Shown: positions 16,234 through 24,623 of the stretch, piece by piece
Layout: each line of letters begins with the position of its first letter
How positions within the stretch are numbered: position 1 is the first letter of the stretch
Assembly: GCA_036645935.1 (NCBI GenBank)
Contig: JAVXNE010000009.1
Coordinates: 42,567 to 106,566, forward strand
Direction: 5' to 3'
Length of the DNA stretch: 64,000 bases
From: JAUNBN01 sp036645935
Lineage (GTDB): Bacteria > Bacillota > Clostridia > Oscillospirales > Ruminococcaceae
Notes under the pieces: generated by a model
Databases searched by the model: none
Told to the model about the DNA's origin: nothing
What the model saw: the letters and a program-made list of their open reading frames with translations, nothing else
Program-made: the position numbers and the translations under genes

Positions 16234-16980
16234 TCAGTTGGGCACAATCGCCCACGCGCGCACGGGCAGTCCGTTTGCTCCGATTATACGGGGCGACGCC
16301 ACAAAAAGCAGCGCGCCGACGGGCGGTACCTTATCGAGATTTGCCAGCAGCTCTACTTGAAATTTATCACGCGCGAGTACATTGCGCTCGCACTGTAAAT
16401 CCCCCACCTTGCCGCTCGTTATCGGAGCGTCAGTGTCGAGAGTCTCGTGGCCGATACCGGAGACTTCGCGATCGTCAAAAAGAAATGCAATTGTATCCAT
16501 CGTCCAACCCGGGAAGTGTTCGCCGTCGGGATCTGCATTTGCAAGAGCAGCTCCGTCCGGCCAACGCTTGTACCAGTCGCTGCGCATCGCAACAAAGCTC
16601 CCTTTTGGAATTTTACCATATTTCTTTTCGTGTTCTTCAATATCCTCAAGCGTCAGCTCATAGTCTGCGTTTGCCGCACATTTTGCACTGACATCAAGCA
16701 CAACAAGCGGAAGTACCGTATCCTTAATCCCGAAATCTCCGCACAAACGCCCGTTCTCGACAAAATGAGCGGGATAGTCAATGTGTGTGCCAAACTGTCC
16801 TGGGAATTTTTGTGTTGTGATTACGAGATTCATCTCATCAAATGGCACGACTACATTGTTGAGCTCCACGACGCCTTTGGGCATACCCTCCCAATAAGGG
16901 CTGTCGTTGTCAAGCGGGTGAGAAAGTTCCACCCAAACAAGTTTTTTCAGCGTATCAAGCTGCGTCCACAGGTCACTCAT
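16234..16980 (-). CDS. Cyclase-family metal-dependent hydrolase (kynurenine formamidase-like)
   Basis: A 248-residue member of the cyclase family (PF04199 type). The metal-binding HxDxPxHF motif is present as GTHIDYPAHF at about residues 65-74, with further histidine in IGHETLDTD. Family members hydrolyse amides or lactones, including N-formylkynurenine; the substrate here is unknown. GAAAAGGAG lies 7 bp before the ATG. It follows the rubredoxin-tailed flavin reductase by 14 bp, so the two are probably one operon. It is slightly longer than kynurenine formamidase (about 210). Confidence 0.88.
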   Translation of the reverse strand: MSDLWTQLDTLKKLVWVELSHPLDNDSPYWEGMPKGVVELNNVVVPFDEMNLVITTQKFPGQFGTHIDYPAHFVENGRLCGDFGIKDTVLPLVVLDVSAKCAANADYELTLEDIEEHEKKYGKIPKGSFVAMRSDWYKRWPDGAALANADPDGEHFPGWTMDTIAFLFDDREVSGIGHETLDTDAPITSGKVGDLQCERNVLARDKFQVELLANLDKVPPVGALLFVASPRIIGANGLPVRAWAIVPN

Positions 16981-16994
16981 AACGTTACTCCTTT

Positions 16995-17603
16995 TCAGTC
17001 GAGATTTATCGGTTCAAAATCCACAGCACCGTGTTTGCAGATCGGGCAGATGAAATCCACAGGCAGAACTTCCCCCTCGTATACATAGCCGCAAATCTTG
17101 CACACCCATCCTTTTTTCTTTGAAACGGGTTTCGGCTTGATGTTGGCATGATAATAGGCGTATGTTAGCGACTGCGCATCAGACAGCGTCGCGGCGTCGG
17201 TGACTTCGGCGGTGAACAGCGTGTGCGTTCCGCAATCAGCTGTATCGGTGACGCGAGCTGATATTACAGCGTTTGTGAATTTGGGGATATACCGCAGTCC
17301 ATTGCCCGTACGGCTCTCGTTCTCACATGCTGCAAACTTATCGACATCGCGGCCGCTGCACATCCCGAACGCTTCAAAGACAGAAAATGGCGCGTCGACT
17401 GTCAGCACCGAGATGTTGAATTCCCGGGAGTTCACTATCATATCGTGGGTGAAATTCTGCTTGTTTACGCCCGCCACGATTCTAAGCGGATTGTCGGTTA
17501 TCTGCATAACTGTATTGATTATGCACCCGTTGTCTCGTTGCGCATCGCGCGCGGTGAGCACGAATAAACCGTAGCTTAATTTAAAAATAGCGCTCTTGTC
17601 CAT
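16995..17603 (-). CDS. Flavin reductase-like protein with C-terminal rubredoxin domain (high-molecular-weight rubredoxin type)
   Basis: About 202 residues. The first 150 are a flavin-reductase/flavoredoxin fold (FKLSYGLFVLTA, NTVMQITDNPLRIVAGVNKQNFTHDM), and the end is a rubredoxin with VCKICGYVYEGE and FICPICKHG, all four iron cysteines present. Proteins of this layout pass electrons between NAD(P)H-dependent partners and oxygen- or NO-detoxifying flavodiiron proteins in clostridia. The ATG at 17603 is preferred over one at 17687 because AAAGGGA sits directly upstream and the fold starts there. Confidence 0.9.
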   Translation of the reverse strand: MDKSAIFKLSYGLFVLTARDAQRDNGCIINTVMQITDNPLRIVAGVNKQNFTHDMIVNSREFNISVLTVDAPFSVFEAFGMCSGRDVDKFAACENESRTGNGLRYIPKFTNAVISARVTDTADCGTHTLFTAEVTDAATLSDAQSLTYAYYHANIKPKPVSKKKGWVCKICGYVYEGEVLPVDFICPICKHGAVDFEPINLD

Positions 17604-18190
17604 TTTTTCCCTTTCGTCGTCTTTTTTAATTGTGTAATGCACTTTTGATACGGATATAAACTCTGGTGCAGATATCTCAATCGACATCGGTTGGATATGA
17701 TTTCGGAACGTCTCGCGCTTCGTACACGAGAATTCGCATTCACTTAAATCTCCTCGTGTATTTGCAGAGAATTTTCGGAAACATGTTTGTTTGACAGTAT
17801 ATCATATCACACAAATTAAGGGAATATCAGAAGTCACAAAATGTCATAACAATCATTTGACAACATGTGATAAGAAATTGATTTTGTGTGCCAAACCGCA
17901 TTGAGCCATGCTCGGGTTTAACATGCTGTGCCGAAGTTTGATGATCGCTTGCAACCGATTATCGTTTTTTCACTTGCCTTCAAATTCATCTTCACCTCTT
18001 CACCTCTGAATAAGTTATACTATCAGAAATCTCCGAGCTTTTGACGCAGACGCAATAGTATTTTTGGAACTCAATGATTTTTGCCATTAATTCGACTTGC
18101 AGTTTTAAAGCTTTTTCTTCGATGTGCAACAAAGACCCTTTTATCTCCCTCTTATATCTTAAGCGGCCGCAGCCGTGTACAGAAAAGGAA
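17604..18190. other. AT-rich intergenic region
   Basis: About 590 bp without a recognised gene. It contains two plus-strand TTGACA hexamers (near 17793 and 17857) with poor -10 partners, and a minus-strand TATACT near 17798-17803. It presumably holds the promoter of the flavin-reductase/cyclase operon. Confidence 0.5.
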
Positions 18191-18394
18191 GTGTCTACGA
18201 TAAAAACAACCCTCACTCTCGCAAGCGCCGCCGCAATGTGGGCGATCTCTGCCGCCGTGCTATGTGTCATTTTCACTTGCCCTTCGGATGATGACAAACC
18301 TCAAGATATTCCGTCCGCGCACAGCAGCTCACAAGAGTTTAATGAAAGTTCAAACCGCGATCAGCTTTTTTTCATCGTCAGCGAGCACAATTGA
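18191..18394 (+). CDS. Possible small membrane-anchored protein, perhaps truncated
   Basis: A GTG at 18191 with AAAAGGAA just upstream opens a 67-residue frame: a hydrophobic N-terminal helix (LASAAAMWAISAAVLCVIF), a polar linker rich in D, S and E, and an end QLFFIVSEHN. I recall clostridial small proteins with a TM helix, acidic linker and a tail of the kind YIVKEYNGKIAVF; here the stop falls right after the aligned asparagine, so this may be a truncated member. A clear terminator follows at 18426. Function unknown. Confidence 0.45.
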   Translation: MSTIKTTLTLASAAAMWAISAAVLCVIFTCPSDDDKPQDIPSAHSSSQEFNESSNRDQLFFIVSEHN

Positions 18395-18425
18395 TTATCA
18401 CCCATTTTAAATTTCCATATCTCTT

Positions 18426-18452
18426 GCCGCCGATTTCATCGGCGGCTCTTTT
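18426..18452 (+). terminator. Rho-independent terminator
   Basis: GCCGCCGAT (18426-18434) pairs with ATCGGCGGC (18438-18446) and is followed by TCTTTT. It ends the small gene at 18191-18394 and lies before pgsA. Confidence 0.8.
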
Positions 18453-18541
18453 CTGCTGTCGTGGTTGATAGCCATTTTTGCATAAAATTCTCAAATTTGT
18501 TGGGATTTTCTTCACTTTTTAACACACAATTCATCTGATAT

Positions 18542-18551
18542 ATGCTATAAT
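18542..18551 (+). promoter_or_regulatory. Extended -10 promoter element for pgsA
   Basis: ATGCTATAAT contains TGn-TATAAT (TATAAT at 18546-18551), about 75 bp before the likely pgsA start. No -35 at standard spacing was found, which fits an extended -10 promoter. Confidence 0.45.
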
Positions 18552-18626
18552 AACCGCTAGCGCTGCCGCAGCAGTTTTTTGTTGTTGCCATTAAAGGCGC
18601 AATTACCCATGACAGGAGAACTGGTT

Positions 18627-19187
18627 TTGGACAGACCACAGAAAAAAGATTTCTTCACTATTCCCAACATTCTGAGCTATTTCAGGATACTGCTAATACC
18701 GGTATTCATATTTGTTTACGTCAAAGCGAGCGAGCCTCGAGATTACTATTTCGCCGCGCTCGTAATCGGGATTTCGGGACTGACCGACTGTCTCGACGGA
18801 TTTATAGCGCGGCATTTTAATATGATAACCGATGTCGGAAAAGTGCTTGACCCGTTTGCGGACAAGCTCACACAGGTTGCAATGATTTTCTGCCTCGCTT
18901 CGCGCTACAAGCTGCTTTGGGTGCTTGTGGGGCTTCTTGTCGTCCGTGAGAGCTATCTGTTGATTCAGGGAATCATCATGCTGCGTAGAGGAAAGAGTCT
19001 CAATGGGGCACGGTGGTACGGCAAGGTTTCAACCTTTGTCGTCTACCTCGTGATGCTTGTGTTGCTTCTCTTCCCGACTATCTCCGCAAATTTTGCAAAT
19101 TTTCTCATCTTCATATGCGGGGTAACCATAGTCCTCGCGCTCGTGATGTATATTCTGGCGTACGTTCAAATTGCGCGTGAGGAATAA
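18627..19187 (+). CDS. pgsA: CDP-alcohol phosphatidyltransferase (phosphatidylglycerophosphate synthase type)
   Basis: About 186 residues with four or more membrane helices. The family signature DG-xx-AR-x8-G-xxx-D-xxx-D is complete in DCLDGFIARHFN...GKVLDPFAD. PgsA joins glycerol-3-phosphate to CDP-diacylglycerol in the membrane; other members use other alcohols, so the exact acceptor is inferred. A TTG start at 18627 is proposed because AGGAG lies about 10 bp upstream; an ATG at 18609 has no such site. Confidence 0.85.
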   Translation: MDRPQKKDFFTIPNILSYFRILLIPVFIFVYVKASEPRDYYFAALVIGISGLTDCLDGFIARHFNMITDVGKVLDPFADKLTQVAMIFCLASRYKLLWVLVGLLVVRESYLLIQGIIMLRRGKSLNGARWYGKVSTFVVYLVMLVLLLFPTISANFANFLIFICGVTIVLALVMYILAYVQIAREE

Positions 19188-20183
19188 GCGCGATTTATCT
19201 TGCTGAATCTTTGGATTCAGCTGCTCAGATCCCAAAGGTAATGCTCGCTCTGAATGCCGATATCTTAGCTCAGCCGCAGCACGTCATGCCCCTCTTTGTG
19301 ATTCGCACTGCGTTGATCGGGTTTTCAGCACCGTAAATATCAGCACTTACAAAACACATGGCGAACGGAAAACCGGAGGAATTTACAGCTGTGCAAACCG
19401 TTGCCGCAACTGTTAAAAGATACTGATTTTCAGCATAGCTTCTCCGTGCGAGAATATAGCACGCCTTAACATCTGTGTTTCTGCCTCGACGCCACACGGC
19501 TTTTGCATTTTCACGAGTGAGCAAATTGATTGAGAGCCCCGCAGACACGCCCTATCTTCCTGAAAATTAATCTATGCGACGGGCTCGTTTTCTGCATTTG
19601 TACCGGAACTCTCTAATATTCATCGAATTAAATGCAAAAAGACATTTTGACCAAAATGAAAATCCGTCCTCTTACGCGGCTAACGCACGCTAAAGACGGA
19701 TTTTTTGTGTTATTGTTCTTTGTTGAAATTTAAACCAAAAAAACAATTTTGTGCTGTCTGTTCAAACTTTAAGTAAATCTGTTGCACTTTTACCTCGACT
19801 TTTATATATATCTTTGCCAATCTAAATCTTTTAAGTTTGACGTTCTAACGGTAAACTTAAAAAAACCTGCTCACAATGTTTCTGAGCACCGCGAGTATTC
19901 ATTGTCTTTTGTGTTTCAAATCTCAGCATTGACAGCATCTTCGGGAAAGCACAATGGTTTGAAGCTCAACGGAAAAATTTTGCACCCGAAAATCCTGAAA
20001 TCGCACTTAAAACCGCATGTCCGCTGTGTTTTTGCTTGCTTGCAAAATATGGCACAGGACGGTTTCAAACGCCGCGCGCACTGCGACTTGCGGCTTTTGA
20101 TTCAACACGCTTTTATCTTTATCCTGAGGTTTGCAAATAACAAAATTTCAATCAACCAGCGTCCGCGCTTATAAATCAAGCAA
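19188..20183. other. About 1 kb without a supportable gene
   Basis: The stretch between pgsA and hypB shows only short, unconvincing frames and AT-rich sequence. It holds one terminator (19658-19706). It may contain decayed genes or non-coding RNA that I cannot identify. Confidence 0.5.
19658..19706 (+). terminator. Rho-independent terminator
   Basis: AATCCGTC (19661-19668) pairs with GACGGATT (19695-19702), preceded by AAAA and followed by TTTT. It is 470 bp after pgsA, so it either ends a long 3' untranslated region or an unrecognised transcript. Confidence 0.7.
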
Positions 20184-20852
20184 TCACTTTTTCCAATTTG
20201 CTACCTGCTCGCGCAGCCAGCCCGCCCACTCATCGATTCCATCACCAAAGCGCGCGGATATCGGGATAACCTTTATGTTTGGATTGAGCTTTTTTACGCG
20301 CTCTTTTACGGCTTCCATATCAAAATCAAAATAGTCCATCGCGTCTATCTTGTTGACGAGCAATACGTCTACAATTGAGAACATGAGCGGGTATTTCAGC
20401 GGTTTGTCGTCACCCTCTGGCACACTCAAAATCATAGCGCTTTTAGATGCACCTGTGTCGAACTCAGCCGGGCAGACAAGGTTGCCAACATTTTCGAGAA
20501 ACACGAGATCAAGTCCCTCGTGCTCTAACCCCTCAAGGCCTTGCTTAGTCATCTCAGCGTCAAGATGACACATACCGCCGGTGTGAAGCTGTATGACCTT
20601 AGCCCCTGTTTCAGAGATGGTACGCGCGTCGACGTCAGAGTCTATATCCGCCTCCATGACACCGATTTTCATTTCGTCCTTCAGCGCCGCTATGGTTTGC
20701 CTGAGCGTTGTGGTTTTTCCGGAACCCGGAGACGACATGAGGTTTAGCAAGAATGTGCCGTCCTTTTTGAGCCGGGCACGCAACTCATCTGCTTGCCTAT
20801 CATTATCCGCAAAAACACTCTGTTTTATCTCAAGAATCTTAAATTCGTCCAT
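20184..20852 (-). CDS. hypB: Hydrogenase/urease nickel-incorporation GTPase HypB
   Basis: A 222-residue SIMIBI GTPase. HypB uses GTP to help place nickel in [NiFe]-hydrogenase (with HypA). It has the P-loop SSPGSGKTT at about residues 40-48, GVMEADIDSD, the metal-site cysteine GGMCHLD, and CPAEFDTGAS with the second conserved cysteine, then NKIDAMDYF. The N-terminal His-rich stretch of some homologues is absent. AAAGGCGGAA precedes the ATG. No hypA, hypCDEF or hydrogenase gene is in the window, so its clients must lie elsewhere. Confidence 0.95.
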   Translation of the reverse strand: MDEFKILEIKQSVFADNDRQADELRARLKKDGTFLLNLMSSPGSGKTTTLRQTIAALKDEMKIGVMEADIDSDVDARTISETGAKVIQLHTGGMCHLDAEMTKQGLEGLEHEGLDLVFLENVGNLVCPAEFDTGASKSAMILSVPEGDDKPLKYPLMFSIVDVLLVNKIDAMDYFDFDMEAVKERVKKLNPNIKVIPISARFGDGIDEWAGWLREQVANWKK

Positions 20853-20929
20853 CGTTCCGCCTTTCTTGCTGAATTAATATAGTGAAATCATAACATTCAT
20901 TTCATCGGCAATCAAGCTCAATTTGCATA

Positions 20930-20970
20930 AAACAGAATGAGGGACGGCTCTCAGCTGAAAGCCATCCCTA
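20930..20970 (-). terminator. Terminator after the DUF6514 gene
   Basis: On the minus strand AGGGATGGCTTTC pairs with GAGAGCCGTCCCT (20940-20969, with G-U/mismatch), followed by CATTCTGTTTTATG. It separates the DUF6514 gene from hypB. Confidence 0.6.
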
Positions 20971-20983
20971 ATTTCGAGGAATA

Positions 20984-21208
20984 TTACCGCGTTTTGCCGC
21001 TTGGCTCGGCCAGAAAATCTTCCACGGCGTAAAAGAGTTGCGAGGGCTCAAGCTCAAGTTCGTTGAGCGTCCGAATAAGCGTATTTATGGAATCGGCGTC
21101 AGTTGTGACGTCTTCGAAAACGGCGGCGCTACACGCCACCCCATAAATATTAATCCTCTCACCACTCTCCGCAGTAACCTCTGAGCACACAAGGCGATAC
21201 TGCTGCAT
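20984..21208 (-). CDS. DUF6514 family protein
   Basis: A 74-residue cytoplasmic protein. It opens YRLVCSEVTAESGERINIYGVAC and ends with NELELEPSQLFYAVEDFLAEP, the pattern I associate with the clostridial DUF6514 family (function unknown). The start at 21208 has GGGGGAAAGGAAT just upstream, better than an upstream ATG at 21232. A single gene with its own terminator. Confidence 0.7.
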   Translation of the reverse strand: MQQYRLVCSEVTAESGERINIYGVACSAAVFEDVTTDADSINTLIRTLNELELEPSQLFYAVEDFLAEPSGKTR

Positions 21209-21292
21209 ATTCCTTTCCCCCGCTAAAAGCATACTACTGCGAGATTCGTGAAATGTGTCGAATTTTGTCGAAGAGAATTATTATTGAGTTTG

Positions 21293-22582
21293 TTAATCTT
21301 CAAGCAGCTCAACGGTCTGTTCAGGAGAAGTGATTGCCGTGACATCCTTGAGCTTTTTCTGCATCTGTCGGGTGCGCACTCCAACGAGCTTGTCAAGCTC
21401 GTCACCTGCCTGTGTAAGTCGCTGTTGCGTCTGCGCGAGTACCGTTGCAAATGTGTCAAACTCGGTCTTTACCGCGCCCAGCACCTTCCATACCTCTCCG
21501 GAGCGACGCTGTATTGCGAGCGTCTTAAAGCCCATCTGAAGACTGTTCAGCAGCGCTGCCATGGTCGTAGGTCCTGCGATTATCACCTTGTAGTCACGCT
21601 GCAGCGACTCGAAAAGCCCGCTCTGCCGCGTGACCTCGGCATAAAGGCCCTCAACGGGAAGGAACAGCACAGCAAAATCCGTTGTTCCGGGAGGATCAAT
21701 GTATTTGTCGTGTATGTCGCGCGCGGAACTGCGAATTCTGCTTGTAAGCATTTTGGCCGCAGCATCAATCCTCACAGGGTCGGCGGCATCGTAGGCGTCG
21801 ACAAGTTCGGTGTAAGCGTCGAGCGGGAATTTTGCGTCAATCGGAAGATAGACGTATGAACCGTCGTCACCCGGCAGCTTGACTGCATATTCGACGTGAT
21901 CGCGGCTTCCCTCTTTTGTGCAAATTTCGTGCTCATATTGCTCCGGCGCCATCACCTGCTCGAGTATCGCTCCAAGCTGGATTTCACCGAGAATCCCTCG
22001 TGTTTTGACGTTGTTTAAAACCTTTTGCAGATCGCCCACTCCGATTGCGAGCGTCTGCATCTCACCGAGCCCCTTGTACACCTGCTCGAGTCTCTCACTA
22101 ACGAGGCTGAACGATGCCTGAAGCTTTTCTTCCAATGTCTTTTGCAGTTTTTCATCAACTGTCTGACGCATCTGTTCGAGCTTCTTGTTGTTGTCATCCT
22201 GAAGCGATGCAAGGCGATTTTCCATTGTAGTTCTGATATTGTCGAGCTTCTGCTCACTCTGTAGCGAAAAGCTTTTAAACCGATCGTCAATCGAGCGCAG
22301 CGAATCTGAGATTCCCTTAGTCAGAGCGTCGAGTCGCGCGTCCTGCCGCATAAAAGCGCTCTGCTGCGACTTTTGGATCATATCTGTCATAATCGAGAGG
22401 TTGTTGGCCGTCTCACGTCGGCTCTCCCGCTGCTCACCCATCAGTTCCTTGCGCAGCATTTGCAGCAACTCACTGTTGCCGTCCCTGTTGCCCGATTGCT
22501 TTACAAGCACAAAGATGATGAGCACAAGCAGCACTGTAACCAGTACACAGAGCACTGCGAGCAACGCGATGTTCGTCTCCAT
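21293..22582 (-). CDS. rmuC: DNA recombination protein RmuC family
   Basis: A 429-residue protein: one N-terminal membrane helix (residues 5-27), a long coiled coil (about 40-170, rich in Q, R, E), then the RmuC nuclease-like domain with ILGEIQLGAILEQVM, PIDAKFPLDAYTEL and FLPVEGLYAEV. RmuC limits recombination at inverted repeats in E. coli; the biochemical activity is unproven. It stands as a single gene between terminators. Confidence 0.93.
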   Translation of the reverse strand: METNIALLAVLCVLVTVLLVLIIFVLVKQSGNRDGNSELLQMLRKELMGEQRESRRETANNLSIMTDMIQKSQQSAFMRQDARLDALTKGISDSLRSIDDRFKSFSLQSEQKLDNIRTTMENRLASLQDDNNKKLEQMRQTVDEKLQKTLEEKLQASFSLVSERLEQVYKGLGEMQTLAIGVGDLQKVLNNVKTRGILGEIQLGAILEQVMAPEQYEHEICTKEGSRDHVEYAVKLPGDDGSYVYLPIDAKFPLDAYTELVDAYDAADPVRIDAAAKMLTSRIRSSARDIHDKYIDPPGTTDFAVLFLPVEGLYAEVTRQSGLFESLQRDYKVIIAGPTTMAALLNSLQMGFKTLAIQRRSGEVWKVLGAVKTEFDTFATVLAQTQQRLTQAGDELDKLVGVRTRQMQKKLKDVTAITSPEQTVELLED

Positions 22583-22609
22583 TTATCTCTTCCTCTCTTT
22601 AAAAAATGA

Positions 22610-22652
22610 TTTTAAAACAAGCCGCGTTCACAAATAAATGTGAAATCACGCG
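22610..22652 (-). terminator. Terminator after plsY
   Basis: On the minus strand AGCCGCGT pairs with ACGCGGCT around an inner TCACA/TGTGA stem, and is followed by TGTTTTAAAAT. It lies 11 bp after the plsY stop and ends the DUF512-der-plsY run. Confidence 0.75.
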
Positions 22653-22662
22653 GCTGATTAAT

Positions 22663-23295
22663 CTACTTTTTTATGACGAGCTTCTTTTCCGTACCCGCAC
22701 AAAGACGTTTGATGTTCTCTCGGTGTGAGTAAAAAATCATCGCGGCCATACACAGTGTTAGTGCAGTTGAATAGATTCGTTCCGAACCAGTAATTGTTGA
22801 AATGACAAAGTTGGCTATCGGGCAGGCCGCAGACGCCGCGAGCGAAGAGAGCGACACAATTTGCGAGATTAAAAACACGAGAGCAAACACAGCGCCGCAC
22901 ACAAGAAGCAGTTTCGGATTGAGCACTAGCATTATTCCGGCACTGACCATGACGCCCTTTCCTCCCTTAAATCCAAAATAAACCGGAAATAAATGGCCAA
23001 GGAGCGCACACATCGAGCCGAGGCAAGCGCCAATATACGGATCTGCACCGACGCTCGTAAAGAGCGAGCGGCCGATGATTATCGCCGCCGCCCCCTTTGC
23101 AAAATCACCGATTCCGGTGAGTGCTCCCGCCGCCGTTCCGACAGATCTTAAAACGTTGGTCATACCGGCGTTGCCGCTCCCGAAACCCCTGATATCCTTA
23201 TGGATGAACATCCGCGTGAAGATTACGCCGAAACACAGCGAGCCGAGCAGATAACCCGAAAGCGCCGTAAGTAGTGCCGCCACTATCTCGTTCAT
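22663..23295 (-). CDS. plsY: Acyl-phosphate:glycerol-3-phosphate acyltransferase PlsY
   Basis: A 210-residue polytopic membrane enzyme that transfers an acyl group from acyl-phosphate to glycerol-3-phosphate, the first step of phospholipid synthesis. The family motifs are present: GSLCFGVIFTR, GSGNAGMTNVLRSVG, and GHLFPVYFGFKGGKGV. The start overlaps the stop of der by one base, and the der-plsY order is common in Firmicutes. Confidence 0.96.
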   Translation of the reverse strand: MNEIVAALLTALSGYLLGSLCFGVIFTRMFIHKDIRGFGSGNAGMTNVLRSVGTAAGALTGIGDFAKGAAAIIIGRSLFTSVGADPYIGACLGSMCALLGHLFPVYFGFKGGKGVMVSAGIMLVLNPKLLLVCGAVFALVFLISQIVSLSSLAASAACPIANFVISTITGSERIYSTALTLCMAAMIFYSHRENIKRLCAGTEKKLVIKK

Positions 23296-24617
23296 TATTT
23301 GTCTCCTCTTTCACGCGTTATAAACCGAACGGGAGTGCCCGCAAGGTCGAATGTTTCACGAATGCGATTTTCTATATAGCGCTGATATGAAAAATGAAAT
23401 AGATCAGCTCTGTTGACGAACACAACAAATGTCGGAGGCCTGATGGACGCCTGCGTCATGTAAAATATCTTGAGCTGTTTGCCCTTGTCAGACGGGGGCT
23501 GCACACGAGCCGTAGCGCGCGCTAACAGATCGTTTAACATTCCTGTCGTAACTCTGAGCGCGTTTGCCTCGTTGGCTGAATTAATCAGCTCGAGCAGTTT
23601 GTCCAGTCGCTGTCCCGTTTTGGCAGAAATAAAGACGAGGGGTGCATAGGACATGAAGCTGAAATTGTTTTCGTATTTCTTTTTCTGTTCCTCCATCGTC
23701 TTGCCGTCTTTTTCAACCAGGTCCCATTTGTTAATTGCGATGACGCACGCTTTGCCCTGTTCGTGCGCATATCCCGCAACCTTGCTGTCCTGCTCTGCAA
23801 ATCCCTCCGCCGCATCTATCATTATCACGCAGACGTCGGAGCGGTCGACCGCAGCGAGCGCGCGAATAACACTGAAACGCTCGACACTGTCGTAAATTTT
23901 GCCTTTTTTGCGCATTCCGGCCGTATCAATAAAAGTGAAGCGTCCGTGGTCGTTCTCGATATAGCTGTCAATCGCGTCGCGCGTTGTTCCCGCAACGTCA
24001 GAGACTATCATGCGGTTTTCTCCGATAAGTCGATTGACAAGCGAGGATTTCCCCGAGTTCGGCCGTCCGATTATCGCAACCTTGACGTCGTCGTCGGGCG
24101 GGGCGTCGGGATTTTCCGGTTGGAGATATGCACAGACAGCATCAAGCAGATCCCCTGTGCCGTGGCCATGCACCGAGGATACCTCAAAAGGATCTCCCAG
24201 CCCGAGCGTATAAAAGTCGTAGAGTTCAAGCGGTGTATCGCCTGTGGCATCGCATTTGTTCACACACAAAATCACGGGTCTTCCACTCTTTCTCAGCATC
24301 CCCGCTATTTCCTCGTCGGCGGCGGTCATTCCCGCGCGGATATCCACAACCATTATTATGACGTCGGACATGTCGATGGCAAGCTGCGCGTGTTCGCGAA
24401 TATGCGTCAGTATCTCATCGTCGGAACCTGTTTCGATGCCGCCGGTATCAATCAGCTGAAAACGATAGTTCAGCCACTCGCACTCGCCGTAAACGCGGTC
24501 GCGCGTGACTCCGGGTGTGTCGTCCACGATCGAGCGGCGCTCACCTATAAGCTTGTTGAAAAGCGTCGATTTTCCGACGTTGGGGCGGCCCACGACCGCC
24601 ACTATCTGTTTTGCCAT
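23295..24617 (-). CDS. der: Ribosome-biogenesis GTPase Der (EngA)
   Basis: A 440-residue GTPase with two tandem G domains and a C-terminal KH-like domain, acting in 50S subunit assembly. The two P-loops are GRPNVGKST (about residue 9) and GRPNSGKSS (about 181); DTPGVTR, DTGG, NKCD and DTAGMRKK, NKWD are present. It lies 6 bp after the DUF512 radical SAM gene and is coupled to plsY. Confidence 0.97.
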   Translation of the reverse strand: MAKQIVAVVGRPNVGKSTLFNKLIGERRSIVDDTPGVTRDRVYGECEWLNYRFQLIDTGGIETGSDDEILTHIREHAQLAIDMSDVIIMVVDIRAGMTAADEEIAGMLRKSGRPVILCVNKCDATGDTPLELYDFYTLGLGDPFEVSSVHGHGTGDLLDAVCAYLQPENPDAPPDDDVKVAIIGRPNSGKSSLVNRLIGENRMIVSDVAGTTRDAIDSYIENDHGRFTFIDTAGMRKKGKIYDSVERFSVIRALAAVDRSDVCVIMIDAAEGFAEQDSKVAGYAHEQGKACVIAINKWDLVEKDGKTMEEQKKKYENNFSFMSYAPLVFISAKTGQRLDKLLELINSANEANALRVTTGMLNDLLARATARVQPPSDKGKQLKIFYMTQASIRPPTFVVFVNRADLFHFSYQRYIENRIRETFDLAGTPVRFITRERGDK

Positions 24618-24623
24618 TTATTC

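Noticed and set aside
19270..19548. A 92-codon minus-strand frame
   Set aside because: No family features, and its start context is ambiguous. It may be a decayed gene but cannot be supported.
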